From NCBI GenBank assembly GCA_946499885.1, contig CAMMTN010000003.1:1-64000 (forward strand): DNA of 64,000 bases, read 5' to 3'. Positions 24,573-33,330 of this stretch are shown here, in pieces; position 1 is the first letter of the stretch, and each line of letters begins with the position of its first letter. The stretch comes from an uncultured Clostridium sp. Lineage in GTDB: Bacteria; Bacillota; Clostridia; TANB77; CAG-508. The position numbers and the translations under genes were made by a program. Under the pieces are notes generated by a model. That model saw nothing but the letters and a program-made list of their open reading frames with translations, had not been told where the DNA came from and did no database searches.

Positions 24573-25820
24573 TTACTTTATTACATTTTCTAAACTAATC
24601 ATATCACTTTGTAAACTGTCTAATACCATACAAATAAACTTATCACCAGCATCATATACGCAATTTATTGTAATATAATTTTGTTCATTATCTTCATAGG
24701 TAAATGCTACTGTATAAAAAGTATTATCATTTATTTTTTCTTCTTTAATCTCTATATCTTCATCACCTATAGATTCACTTAAATAATCTTTTGCAGATTG
24801 GTCTGTTTTTTCTCTAGAAAATACCATAATAATTTTGTTAAAATCATCACTTGCCGCTAAACAATCATACATATTTGCATATTCTGGTGCAAAATAGTAT
24901 GTTATTTCTTCTGCTGATAGAATATGCATATCTTCTGGAACTTCTAATTTTAAATTATTTACTCCAAAATCATATGTTCTACTTTCTACTGTGCTACTTT
25001 CGCCCAAATTATTGGTTGTATTATTTTGGTCTTCTGTGAATATTATTATTCCTGCTAAGGCAACAGCAATTACCATAACTATTATAAATGTTCTTATACT
25101 AGTTACTCCATATCTATAGAATGTGTTTTTTTGTGCCTTTTCTAAGAAATAATATTTGCCTGATTTTTTTCTAATAATTTTTTGTATTTTTAAATATTCA
25201 AAAATTCTTTCAGCTTTTTCTTTATCAAATGTTCTTTCTAATTCTTCTAATATAAGTTCTTTTGTTATAGTATGTTCCTTACTCATACATTCATTTCTTT
25301 CAAATGCATTTTTTACTACTTCAATATCTTCTTTAGAAAATTCTTCATTTCCTGCATCTTGAGCTATAATTTTTATGTCTTTACTTTCTACACCATTTTT
25401 TATTTGTTTATTTAAATTAACTATTATTCCACCAATTACAACTAAACAGAATAATAAGGATATAATATAGTCCCCCACCATTGCAGTTAAAAATTGGTCA
25501 TTTGAATATAAAATTTCAAATGTTTCTGTACTAACTTCTACCTCATTTTGAATCATCATACATATTGGTATTATAACAAACATTGTTACAGTAATTGATA
25601 TAAATGATGCTATTGACAATATAATTGGTAGCTTTTTATCTATTGTGGCTTTTGTTATTTTATAACCATAAAAGCTACAAATTACTATTAATATAGCAAG
25701 TATTGCATACATCATATTTCCAAAAATATACATAAGTACCCAAGGAATCGCACCTATTAGTGCGCCTAATAATGCTCCTATCATTCCTATTAAATAATTG
25801 TTTTTTACATTTTCCTCCAT
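24573..25820 (-). CDS. Multi-domain membrane protein of unknown function
   Basis: 415 residues. Four hydrophobic segments (about 10-30, 36-52, 66-90 and 112-132) are followed by a charged cytoplasmic region (about 150-225) with KELILEELERTFDKEKAERI, plausibly a small winged-helix or SHOCT-like unit. One further helix (about 238-258) leads to a C-terminal extracytoplasmic domain resembling lipoprotein sensor domains. No family recognised. 22 bp separate it from the L,D-transpeptidase, which is upstream in transcription, so the two probably form an operon. Confidence 0.55.
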   Translation of the reverse strand: MEENVKNNYLIGMIGALLGALIGAIPWVLMYIFGNMMYAILAILIVICSFYGYKITKATIDKKLPIILSIASFISITVTMFVIIPICMMIQNEVEVSTETFEILYSNDQFLTAMVGDYIISLLFCLVVIGGIIVNLNKQIKNGVESKDIKIIAQDAGNEEFSKEDIEVVKNAFERNECMSKEHTITKELILEELERTFDKEKAERIFEYLKIQKIIRKKSGKYYFLEKAQKNTFYRYGVTSIRTFIIVMVIAVALAGIIIFTEDQNNTTNNLGESSTVESRTYDFGVNNLKLEVPEDMHILSAEEITYYFAPEYANMYDCLAASDDFNKIIMVFSREKTDQSAKDYLSESIGDEDIEIKEEKINDNTFYTVAFTYEDNEQNYITINCVYDAGDKFICMVLDSLQSDMISLENVIK

Positions 25821-25842
25821 AAAATTTTCCCCCTTATTTTAA

Positions 25843-27219
25843 TTAATACAATATTATTGGCACAGATGTATTTATATTATTATATAATGTTTTAGCTGCT
25901 GAATAAGGTAAATTTACACAACCATGTGAGCCATTTGTCATGTAAATATTGCCTCCAAAATATGATCTCCAAGATGCATCATGAAATCCTATTCCTCCAT
26001 TAAATGGCATCCAAAAAGTTACTGGCGAAGAATACTTGCTGCCATCACTATTATACCCTTCTAAAGTCGTATTAGTTGTTTTATATGTAAGGTAATATAT
26101 TCCTCTTGGAGTCGCATATCCGCCCGCAATATTGCCAGTTACGCATGGTGTATCTAAAATACATTTTCCATTAACATACATCCATACTCTTTGTCTAGAT
26201 AAATCTAATTCTACATAAGTTTTTATATTTTTGTAATCTGGAAGCGGATTATATGTTACTTCAAATTCAGCGGATTCACCTTTTTTTAGTTGTTCTTTTA
26301 TTCTTTCTATTTCTTTATCTTTGTTTACAGTTGCATATGTTTTTCTACCAAATGAAATAGAAATTTCTCCTTTTCCTGTTGCATTAAATTTTGTTGAAGT
26401 AAGTAAATATGATGCTTTTTTATTAAGGCCATTTACAAATTCAGTAATATTCTTATCTAAATCCATACCATAATTTTCTTCATCATCTTTATTTATCCAG
26501 TCCTTCATAGTATTTGCATCTAGCTTATATGTATTTCCATCATGTAATTTATATGTTATTGTCGTCTTAAGTATAGAATTTATATAGTCTCTTTGAGAAA
26601 TAAGATTTTCATCTGATGCTTTTATCTTTGGCTCTATATTAGTAATTTCTCTAAAATCAATAATTGTTTCTCCTTTTTTTAATTCACTAATCATAAAGTT
26701 ATATGCATCTTCTAAATCAATTTTATTACCATATTCTTCTGGCTTAATAACTACAGAGCTTTTACCATCAAACTCTAAATAAGCATCTTTTGGTTCATTC
26801 ATTTCAGTTTTAAATACACCTAATGAAGATACATATTCTTCTACTTTTTGTTCATTTATACTATAAAGTTCGGTAATATTATATGTTTTTTGAGTATTAG
26901 AATCTTCTTTTTTTTGCTTTACTAAAGTATTTTCTAATTCATGTTTATTATTAACTTTTATTTCAAAATATGTGCCTAAACATGTATACTGCTTATTATC
27001 AGCAAAAATCAATGTTAATTTTGCACTATTCATTTTTCTTTCTAGTTTATCTACAGCACTTTCTATATTTAAAAATGAACACTCTATTCCATTTATATAT
27101 GTTTTGTATTGGAAGGCTTTTGTACTATACATAGTGGCTAATATTGCAAATATTACTATCATTACTGTACATATAAAAATTACTATTTGCAACATTTTAC
27201 TTGATTTATTTTTTAACAT
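25843..27219 (-). CDS. L,D-transpeptidase with peptidoglycan-binding domain (YkuD type)
   Basis: 458 residues. An N-terminal helix (about 10-32) anchors it in the membrane. The middle (about 40-310) has two PG_binding_4-like repeats, as in VanW-associated proteins. The YkuD catalytic domain is C-terminal: ETYVELDLSRQRVWMYV-like start, then FNGGIGFHDASWRSYFGG and NGSHGCVNLPYSAAKTLYNN, with the catalytic Cys in SHGCVN. It makes 3-3 crosslinks or attaches proteins to the wall. Complete. It is the first gene of a likely two-gene operon with the membrane protein at 24573. Confidence 0.9.
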   Translation of the reverse strand: MLKNKSSKMLQIVIFICTVMIVIFAILATMYSTKAFQYKTYINGIECSFLNIESAVDKLERKMNSAKLTLIFADNKQYTCLGTYFEIKVNNKHELENTLVKQKKEDSNTQKTYNITELYSINEQKVEEYVSSLGVFKTEMNEPKDAYLEFDGKSSVVIKPEEYGNKIDLEDAYNFMISELKKGETIIDFREITNIEPKIKASDENLISQRDYINSILKTTITYKLHDGNTYKLDANTMKDWINKDDEENYGMDLDKNITEFVNGLNKKASYLLTSTKFNATGKGEISISFGRKTYATVNKDKEIERIKEQLKKGESAEFEVTYNPLPDYKNIKTYVELDLSRQRVWMYVNGKCILDTPCVTGNIAGGYATPRGIYYLTYKTTNTTLEGYNSDGSKYSSPVTFWMPFNGGIGFHDASWRSYFGGNIYMTNGSHGCVNLPYSAAKTLYNNINTSVPIILY

Positions 27220-27391
27220 TAAAGCCTTCCCCCTTTTTTATTATATTATATTTTCTATTTCATATATTAATTCACACCAAATATTATAGCATATATTAAA
27301 AAAAAATAAATAGAAATATATAATTTTGTCGATTTTTTGTTGTAGCACATATTTATAGTTTGCACATATTATGTAAAGAGGTGTAATAAAT

Positions 27392-28027
27392 ATGTTATTT
27401 AATGTATTTTTGCTTGCTTTTTCAGCTAGTATAGATTCATTAGGAGTTGGAATTACATATGGAATTAAAAAAACAAAAATATCATTCCTTGCAATTTTGG
27501 TACTATTTTTCTTAAGCCTTTTTATTACTAGTTTATCAATTATTTTAGGAAGTACAATTTCTAATTTTATTTCTACTGATTTAACAACACGTATTGGCGG
27601 ACTTTTGTTATGTTGTATTGGTATTTTTATTATTTATGGAGCAATTACTAATAAAGAAAAAAAATCTCCTAAAAAAATATGTAAGCATAAAGAATATAAT
27701 TTTTTTATAGATTTCCTTGGAATAACTATTAATATTATAAAAGATCCTATTAATTCAGATTTAGATAAATCAAATGTAATTGACATAAAAGAAGCCATAT
27801 TTTTAGGTTTAGCACTATCTTTAGATTCCATAAGCATTGGATTTATGGGAAGTACAATAGGAATAAGTTCATTTATATTTCCTATTCTTATTAGTTTATT
27901 TCAAATAATTTTTCTAAGTATTGGTAGATTCTTAGGAAATAAAATTAGCAATATTTCAAAATTGCCTAATAATATATGGAATATTATTTCAGGTATTATA
28001 CTTATTTTTATTGGTGCCATCAGATAA
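27392..28027 (+). CDS. YtaF-like (MntP-family) sporulation membrane protein
   Basis: 211 residues, six helices in two repeats. Repeat 1 has LAFSASIDSLGVGITYGIKK and repeat 2 LGLALSLDSISIGFMGSTIG; the paired aspartates (ASIDS, LSLDS) are the ion site of MntP-like efflux pumps. The DPINSDLDKSN loop before helix 4 (a DP.. D.D.SG pattern) is typical of the YtaF sporulation-associated subgroup. GAGGTG precedes the start. It is convergent with the RNase P RNA gene. Confidence 0.8.
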   Translation: MLFNVFLLAFSASIDSLGVGITYGIKKTKISFLAILVLFFLSLFITSLSIILGSTISNFISTDLTTRIGGLLLCCIGIFIIYGAITNKEKKSPKKICKHKEYNFFIDFLGITINIIKDPINSDLDKSNVIDIKEAIFLGLALSLDSISIGFMGSTIGISSFIFPILISLFQIIFLSIGRFLGNKISNISKLPNNIWNIISGIILIFIGAIR

Positions 28028-28028
28028 G

Positions 28029-28124
28029 TTGTCGCGATAGGGACAGGCATTTTTGCGACACTTTGTGTTTATATATAATTATATTTAAAAAGTGTCGCAA
28101 AAAGGCCTGTCCCTATCGCGACAA
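28029..28124. repeat. Interspersed repeat, X-GGGACAGGCC-X' family, paired copy A
   Basis: Arms 28029-28064 and 28089-28124 match as 36-bp reverse complements with one mismatch. Within each arm TGTCGC and GCGACA bracket GATAGGGACAGGC and a T-run. It lies between the convergent YtaF-like gene and rnpB and can terminate both. Confidence 0.8.
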
Positions 28125-28125
28125 A

Positions 28126-28543
28126 AAGAAGTAAATCTGTAAGCCGGGTTCTGTCGTGAATAGTCATCTATCTAGTACATATATTGCTATATGTCTCTTG
28201 CCACCAATACAAGAAGACTGACGAGCAGCCATTAACCTTCTTTACTCGGTGTTGCTCCAGATGGGGTTTGCATTGACCTAATATGTCACCATATTAGCGG
28301 TAAGCTCTTACCTCACCTTTTCACCCTTACCAGTTAGAAATTAGATATTAAAAATTAAATTTTATATATTAACTTTTATTTAATTTCTAATACCTAACTT
28401 CTAAGTGGCGGTTATTTTCTGTTGCACTTTCCTTAAGGTTGCCCTCACTGGACGTTATCCAGCATCATTGCTCTATGGAGCCCGGACTTTCCTCGTACGC
28501 TATCTTTCGACCTTGCTATACGCGACTATTTAATTTACTTCTT
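28126..28543 (-). ncRNA. rnpB: RNase P RNA (class A-like)
   Basis: The RNA subunit of RNase P, which removes tRNA 5' leaders. Minus-strand hallmarks: P1 arms AAGAAGTAAAT/ATTTACTTCTT (28533-28543 and 28126-28136), the GAGGAAAGTCCGGGCTCC core near the 5' end, AGAGCTTACC and GGTGAGG segments in the middle, and ACAGAACCCGGCTTAC near the 3' end. An AU-rich arm at about 28333-28405 (TTAGAAATTA..., self-complementary) forms an unusually long helix where P12 is expected. Ends inside the flanking repeat. Confidence 0.95.
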
Positions 28544-28573
28544 TTTCTATTTTACTACAAAATATTTTCATAG

Positions 28574-29416
28574 TCAATCTATGTTTTCTAGTTCTTGCAT
28601 CAAATTACTGTAATTTATATAAAATATATTTTTATCTTTGTTGTTGGCATTTTTTTCTAATTCATTTATTAAAATATAACTTTTGTTTATAACATCAATA
28701 TTATTTACATTATTTATTTGATTATTTATAATATTTGAAAACTCTTGTTTTGCGCTACCTATATATTCTAAAACTTTGTTCCAATTATCCTGTTCTATAT
28801 ATGAATATGCATATAAAATATTAGATTCTACTATAAACAGACTTACCTTTTGATTATCTGGTCCTATATCTTTAATATACAATTCCAACAAATTATATAA
28901 ATCTGCTAGGTGGATTAAACTTGAGCTCTTATCTTCATTTTCAAAGTCTTTAGTAATCTTATCTAAAACATCATTATACTTTAATAAATTATCTTTATTT
29001 ACATTTAGACTTGTTAAATCCATCATAACAGTAGTCCAGGTTGAATACATATTCTCTATTTTACTTTTTAGAAAAGTCCAATCAGTACTATCTTTATAAT
29101 TATTTAAAATATTGTCATTTACTATTTGAGTAGTATTTATTACATTTTGAGTATCTACGGAATTTTGCAAGCTTTCATCATTCATTTCGATTTCTTTACT
29201 TTCAACCTTAAAATTTGAATATGAAATATTGTTTATTTCATTCATCATGGTAATTATGTCAGAACTTAAAAATTCAATTTCTGAAATTGACTTAGATTTT
29301 AGCATATCTAAACTATTAGATTCATTTGTTTTTGCATTTGCATAAATAAAATATCCACCTATTGATAATAATATTATTGCAAAAAGTATTATTATTGTTA
29401 TAATATATTTTTTCAT
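28574..29416 (-). CDS. Membrane-anchored helical protein of unknown function
   Basis: 280 residues. One N-terminal hydrophobic segment (about 4-26) without a lipobox; the rest is acidic, asparagine-rich and mostly helical, including NVNNIDVINKSYILINELEK. No domain recognised. Clostridial proteins of this layout near rnpB are hypothetical. The start has GGAAGATAAAA upstream. It is probably extracytoplasmic. Confidence 0.5.
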   Translation of the reverse strand: MKKYIITIIILFAIILLSIGGYFIYANAKTNESNSLDMLKSKSISEIEFLSSDIITMMNEINNISYSNFKVESKEIEMNDESLQNSVDTQNVINTTQIVNDNILNNYKDSTDWTFLKSKIENMYSTWTTVMMDLTSLNVNKDNLLKYNDVLDKITKDFENEDKSSSLIHLADLYNLLELYIKDIGPDNQKVSLFIVESNILYAYSYIEQDNWNKVLEYIGSAKQEFSNIINNQINNVNNIDVINKSYILINELEKNANNKDKNIFYINYSNLMQELENID

Positions 29417-29439
29417 TTTTATTTTATCTTCCTTTCTTA

Positions 29440-29496
29440 GTGCAAATCGGGTTTGAAAAGATTTTTTTGAGCCTCATCAAGTTCTTCTTACTGCAC
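29440..29496. repeat. Imperfect palindromic element
   Basis: GTGCA (29440-29444) and TGCAC (29492-29496) enclose partly complementary sequence including TTTTTTTGAGCCTCATCAAG. The GCCTCAT motif recurs in the hairpin at 31657-31747. Significance uncertain. Confidence 0.35.
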
Positions 29497-29600
29497 ATTT
29501 TTTATAATTATTATCACCAAAAAATTTCCTTTTATTCTCTAGTATTTTATTATTTTTTTTACAAATATTAATAATAAAGAATTTTTTAAGTGAGGTGCTT

Positions 29601-29882
29601 ATGGAAACTATTGTTAGACTTTATAGTACAAAAAGAAATGAAATTAATTCTTTTTTAAATAATTTTTTAAATCAAAAAGATGAACATATAAATCTATTAG
29701 AATGGGAAAAAAAGTACCAAAACCCTGTTGAAATAGCAGATATTATTGGTACTTTTATTGATAATAATGATAAATATTCTATTAATATGTGGATTAGCTT
29801 AGATAAAGGTGTATTCATAAATGTCACTGATGACAATGCAGATGAAATTATAAAATACATTTATGAAAGGTACCCATGGTAA
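29601..29882 (+). CDS. Small conserved-looking acidic protein, unknown
   Basis: 93 residues from the ATG at 29601 behind GAGGTG (29592-29597); an upstream GTG overlaps that site and was rejected. METIVRLYSTKRNEINSFLN and later YSINMWISLDKGVFINVTDD suggest a compact alpha/beta protein without membrane segments. No family recognised. Its stop overlaps the end of gpsA to within a few bases, convergently. Confidence 0.65.
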   Translation: METIVRLYSTKRNEINSFLNNFLNQKDEHINLLEWEKKYQNPVEIADIIGTFIDNNDKYSINMWISLDKGVFINVTDDNADEIIKYIYERYPW

Positions 29883-29885
29883 AAT

Positions 29886-30869
29886 CTATTCACACTTCTT
29901 TTCACGAGTCATAAGCATTGTTACTGCTTCTTTAGGTTTTAAACCATTATATAATACATTATATACAGTATTAACAATTGGCATTTCTATATTATATTTT
30001 TGTGCAAGTTTATACGCAACTTCTATATTATCTATGCTTTCTATTGTCATTCCAACTTCTTTTCTAGTTTCTTCAATAGAAAGTCCTCTACCTATGCATC
30101 TTCCTGCTTTTCTATTTCTACTATGTTCGCTAAGGCATGTAACTATTAAATCTCCAAGCCCTGATAAGCCATAGAATGTATTGTGATTTCCTCCTAATGC
30201 AACACCTAATCTAGAAATTTCTGTAAGTCCTCTTGTTATTAATGCTGCAAATGTGTTATCTCCCATGTTTAGTTCTGCTATTATTCCAGCACAAAATGCT
30301 ATTATGTTTTTTAATGCTCCGCCTAATTCTGCACCTTTTACGTCAGAACTTGTATAAATTCTTAAATTTTCATTCATAAATGTATCTTGAACCAAATATT
30401 GCACCTCAATACTTTGTGATGCAATTACTATAGCCGTTGGCACTCCTAATGAAACTTCTTCTGCATGGCTAGGTCCTGTGAAAACACCTATTTTAGCATT
30501 TGGCAATTCTTCATTAACAACTTCATTTAATGTATATAGTGTAGATGCTTCAAAACCTTTTGAGCATAATATAATCGGCTGGTCTTTTACATACATTTTA
30601 TATTTTTTCAAAGTATCTCTTGTAAATTTTGAAGGTGTAACATGTAATATCATATCACTTCCTTCTACTGCTTCTTTAATATCTGTTGTACACAAAATGT
30701 TTTGTGGCATTGTTGCTTTAGGTAAAAATTTACATTTATGCTCATTATTTATTAAATCTCTTTCTTCTTCTGAAAAAGACCAAAGTTTTACTTGATGGCT
30801 TAAATTTGCTGCATGTATTGCTAGTGCACAGCCCCAACTTCCACTTCCAATTATAGCTATTTTTTTCAT
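29886..30869 (-). CDS. gpsA: NAD(P)-dependent glycerol-3-phosphate dehydrogenase
   Basis: 327 residues. N-terminal Rossmann motif IAIIGSGSWGCALA (GxGxWG), then LHVTPSKFTRDTL and CSKGFEASTLY. The GVFTGPSHAEEV motif and ELGGALKNIIAFCAGI with the catalytic lysine follow; the C-terminal part has GLGDLIVTC. It reduces dihydroxyacetone phosphate to sn-glycerol-3-phosphate, the substrate of PlsY. It lies 18 bp after plsY and forms the der-plsY-gpsA cluster typical of Firmicutes. Confidence 0.97.
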   Translation of the reverse strand: MKKIAIIGSGSWGCALAIHAANLSHQVKLWSFSEEERDLINNEHKCKFLPKATMPQNILCTTDIKEAVEGSDMILHVTPSKFTRDTLKKYKMYVKDQPIILCSKGFEASTLYTLNEVVNEELPNAKIGVFTGPSHAEEVSLGVPTAIVIASQSIEVQYLVQDTFMNENLRIYTSSDVKGAELGGALKNIIAFCAGIIAELNMGDNTFAALITRGLTEISRLGVALGGNHNTFYGLSGLGDLIVTCLSEHSRNRKAGRCIGRGLSIEETRKEVGMTIESIDNIEVAYKLAQKYNIEMPIVNTVYNVLYNGLKPKEAVTMLMTREKKCE

Positions 30870-30887
30870 AAGTTACCTCCACTATGT

Positions 30888-31517
30888 CTATTTTGTATTT
30901 TTAAAACTTATTTTGTTTTCAGTTCCATTTAATAATCTTTTAACATTTTCTCTATGATTATATACAATAAGTACTGCTAATATTATGCTATATATTACAT
31001 AATTACCTTGAACTATATAATTATCTGGTATGAATAGTGTAAGCACTGGATAAAGAATAGCTGCTGCTATTGATCCTACAGATACCATTTGAGTAAGTAC
31101 CATTAATATTAATGCAAACACTAAACAAATTAGTCCTATTTGCCAGTTAGACATTATTAATACCCCAAGTGATGTGGCTACTCCTTTTCCTCCTTTAAAT
31201 TTAAAGAATATTGGAAAAGTATGTCCTATTATTACAGCTATACCTGCTATTTGCACAAGTAGAGCAGAATTTGTGCTCTTCACTATATTTCCTATAAGCA
31301 TTGCAATTAATATAGCTACTACTCCTTTTAATATATCACAAACTAATGTTATGGCTGCTGCTTTTTTTCCAACAGACCTTAACATATTTGTTGTTCCAGC
31401 ATTTCCACTTCCTTTTTCTCTTACATCAAATCCAGCCATTTTTTTACTAAGTATTACTGAAAAATTAATGCTTCCTATTAAGTATGCAATTATTGCTACA
31501 ATTATACATGCTACCAT
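30888..31517 (-). CDS. plsY: Acyl-phosphate:glycerol-3-phosphate acyltransferase
   Basis: 209 residues, five membrane helices. Family motifs are present: GSINFSVILSKKMAGFDVRE, then KGSGNAGTTNMLR and GHTFPIFFKFKGGKGVATSL. It transfers acyl groups from acyl-phosphate to glycerol-3-phosphate at the membrane, the first step of phospholipid synthesis, and uses the product of the adjacent gpsA. GGAAG precedes the start. Confidence 0.95.
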   Translation of the reverse strand: MVACIIVAIIAYLIGSINFSVILSKKMAGFDVREKGSGNAGTTNMLRSVGKKAAAITLVCDILKGVVAILIAMLIGNIVKSTNSALLVQIAGIAVIIGHTFPIFFKFKGGKGVATSLGVLIMSNWQIGLICLVFALILMVLTQMVSVGSIAAAILYPVLTLFIPDNYIVQGNYVIYSIILAVLIVYNHRENVKRLLNGTENKISFKNTK

Positions 31518-31656
31518 GATTTATCTTCCTTTCTATTTTTGTATTTCATTTGTATTATATAATTTTATATAGATTATTTCAATAAAATTTTGAAAAATAT
31601 TTTTGCTGGTGGTTACAAGGTACATCTTTATATCAAATCTGGTTGGAAAAGAATTA

Positions 31657-31747
31657 AATTTTGACTAGGAAAACGAGTTTGAAATTTATGAGGCGTACTT
31701 TTTGTACGTTGATTAAATTTCAAATGATGTTTGACAACGTCAAAATT
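31657..31747. repeat. Large palindromic element between der and plsY
   Basis: Nested complementarity: AATTTTGAC/GTCAAAATT (31657-31665, 31739-31747), GTTTGAAATTTA/TAAATTTCAAA (31677-31688, 31714-31724) and GTAC-TTTTT-GTAC at the centre. It sits in the 234-bp spacer. May act as attenuator or terminator; it is not a simple hairpin. Confidence 0.5.
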
Positions 31748-31751
31748 GTAA

Positions 31752-33083
31752 TTATTTTTCAACCTTTTCTCTTACAATCATTCTAACCGGCGTACCAACT
31801 AGTCCAAATTCTTTTCTAATTTGATTTACTAAATATCTTTCATAAGAGAAATGAAATAAGTCTTTATTATTTACAAATACTACAAATGTTGGTGGTTTTG
31901 TTGTTGCTTGTGTCATGTAAAATATTCTAAGTCTTTTTCCTTTATCTGTTGGTGGTTGTACTATTGCTATTGCTTCATTTAGAACTTGATTTAGTACAGA
32001 TGTAGAAACTCTTAATGCATTTTGACTCGCAACACTGTTTATCATTTCAAATAATTTATTTACCCTTTGGCCAGTTTTAGCTGAAATAAATAATATTGGT
32101 GCATAGGATAAATATGATAATTTATTGTATACCTCTTTTTTATATTGTTCTACTGTGCCATTATCCTTCTCATATTCGTCCCATTTATTTACAACAATAA
32201 TTATACCTTTTCCTGCCTCATGTGCTTCTCCTGCAATTTTTGTATCTTGTTCTGTTACACCTTCATTTGCATCTATCATAATTAAACATACATCTGCTCT
32301 TTCTACTGCTAACAAACTTCTCATAACACTATATTTTTCTAGGTTTTCAGACACTTTGCTTTTCTTTCTTATTCCTGCAGTATCTATAAATACATATTTT
32401 CCAAACTCATTTTCAAATTCTGAATCTATAGCATCTCTTGTAGTTCCTGCAATATTACTAACTATTACTCTATTTTCTCCTAATATCTTATTTACAAGTG
32501 AAGATTTGCCTACATTTGGTTTTCCTATAATAGCAACTTTTATAACCTCATCATCATTTTCGTTTTCATCTTCTGGTGGAAGTTCTTCATAAATCGCATC
32601 TAGAACATCACCAATGCCTATTGCATTTACTGCTGAAACTCTATGTGGTTCTCCTAAACCTAAATTATAAAATTCATATAATTCATCTGGTATTTTACCA
32701 TAATTGTCTGCTTTATTACATACAAGAACAATTGGCTTTTTAGATTTTTTAAGCATAAGTGCTATATCACTATCTGCTGCAGTAACACCTTGTTTTAAAT
32801 CTGTAACAAAAACTATAACATCTGCCATTGCTATTGCTAAATTTGCTTGTTCTCTCATTTGTGAAAGAATAATATCATCAGACTCTGGCTCAATTCCCCC
32901 AGTATCTACTAAAGTAAAATTTCTTCCTCTCCAGTTCCCTTGCGCATACACTCTATCACGAGTAACACCTGGTGTATCTTCTACTATAGATATTCTCTTT
33001 CTCACTATATAATTAAAAAATGTTGATTTTCCTACATTTGGTCTTCCTACTATTGCTACTGTTGGTTTACTCAATTCTTTCAC
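31752..33083 (-). CDS. der: Ribosome-assembly GTPase Der (EngA)
   Basis: 443 residues with two GTPase domains in tandem and a KH-like end. Domain 1: GRPNVGKST (P-loop), DTPG, CNKAD. Domain 2: GKPNVGKSS, DTAGIRKKSK, VNKWDEY. Acts in 50S subunit maturation and is normally essential. An interspersed repeat copy sits in its leader, just ahead of the AAAAGGAG site. Confidence 0.97.
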   Translation of the reverse strand: MKELSKPTVAIVGRPNVGKSTFFNYIVRKRISIVEDTPGVTRDRVYAQGNWRGRNFTLVDTGGIEPESDDIILSQMREQANLAIAMADVIVFVTDLKQGVTAADSDIALMLKKSKKPIVLVCNKADNYGKIPDELYEFYNLGLGEPHRVSAVNAIGIGDVLDAIYEELPPEDENENDDEVIKVAIIGKPNVGKSSLVNKILGENRVIVSNIAGTTRDAIDSEFENEFGKYVFIDTAGIRKKSKVSENLEKYSVMRSLLAVERADVCLIMIDANEGVTEQDTKIAGEAHEAGKGIIIVVNKWDEYEKDNGTVEQYKKEVYNKLSYLSYAPILFISAKTGQRVNKLFEMINSVASQNALRVSTSVLNQVLNEAIAIVQPPTDKGKRLRIFYMTQATTKPPTFVVFVNNKDLFHFSYERYLVNQIRKEFGLVGTPVRMIVREKVEK

Positions 33084-33095
33084 TCTCCTTTTACT

Positions 33096-33126
33096 AGGAC
33101 AATTGGGGACGGGCTTATTTTGTCCT
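33096..33126. repeat. Interspersed repeat, X-GGGGACGGGC-X' family, single copy B
   Basis: AGGACAA (33096-33102) and TTGTCCT (33120-33126) bracket TTGGGGACGGGCTTATT. Same design as the copies at 28029, 44235, 54073 and 54933. It lies 13 bp before der. Confidence 0.7.
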
Positions 33127-33208
33127 TTTTCACCTTACAATTTTACTATAATTAGAAAAAAATAGCAAGAATTTTAGATTTCTTAGAAATTTTCTCCTAC
33201 GAGAGATA

Positions 33209-33330
33209 TTATATTGCAGTAAGTATCAAGCGGAACGCGGTACCAACTTTCGCAAAACCTCCGGCACCGCCGAAATAGAACAAGCCATATTGATAAGCAC
33301 CTGCAAAGTCTCCCCCTCGAGTAAAGAATG
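33209..33330 (-). other. Candidate DGR variable region
   Basis: The last 40 codons of the pilin-like gene, from TRGGDFAGAYQYG to the stop, are markedly richer in GC than the adjacent DNA and rich in NNC/NNT codons (GAC, TAT, GGC, TTC, GCC, ACC). The encoded RGG...A....VGTAFR pattern matches the end of known variable domains. No reverse transcriptase or template repeat is in the window. Confidence 0.45.
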
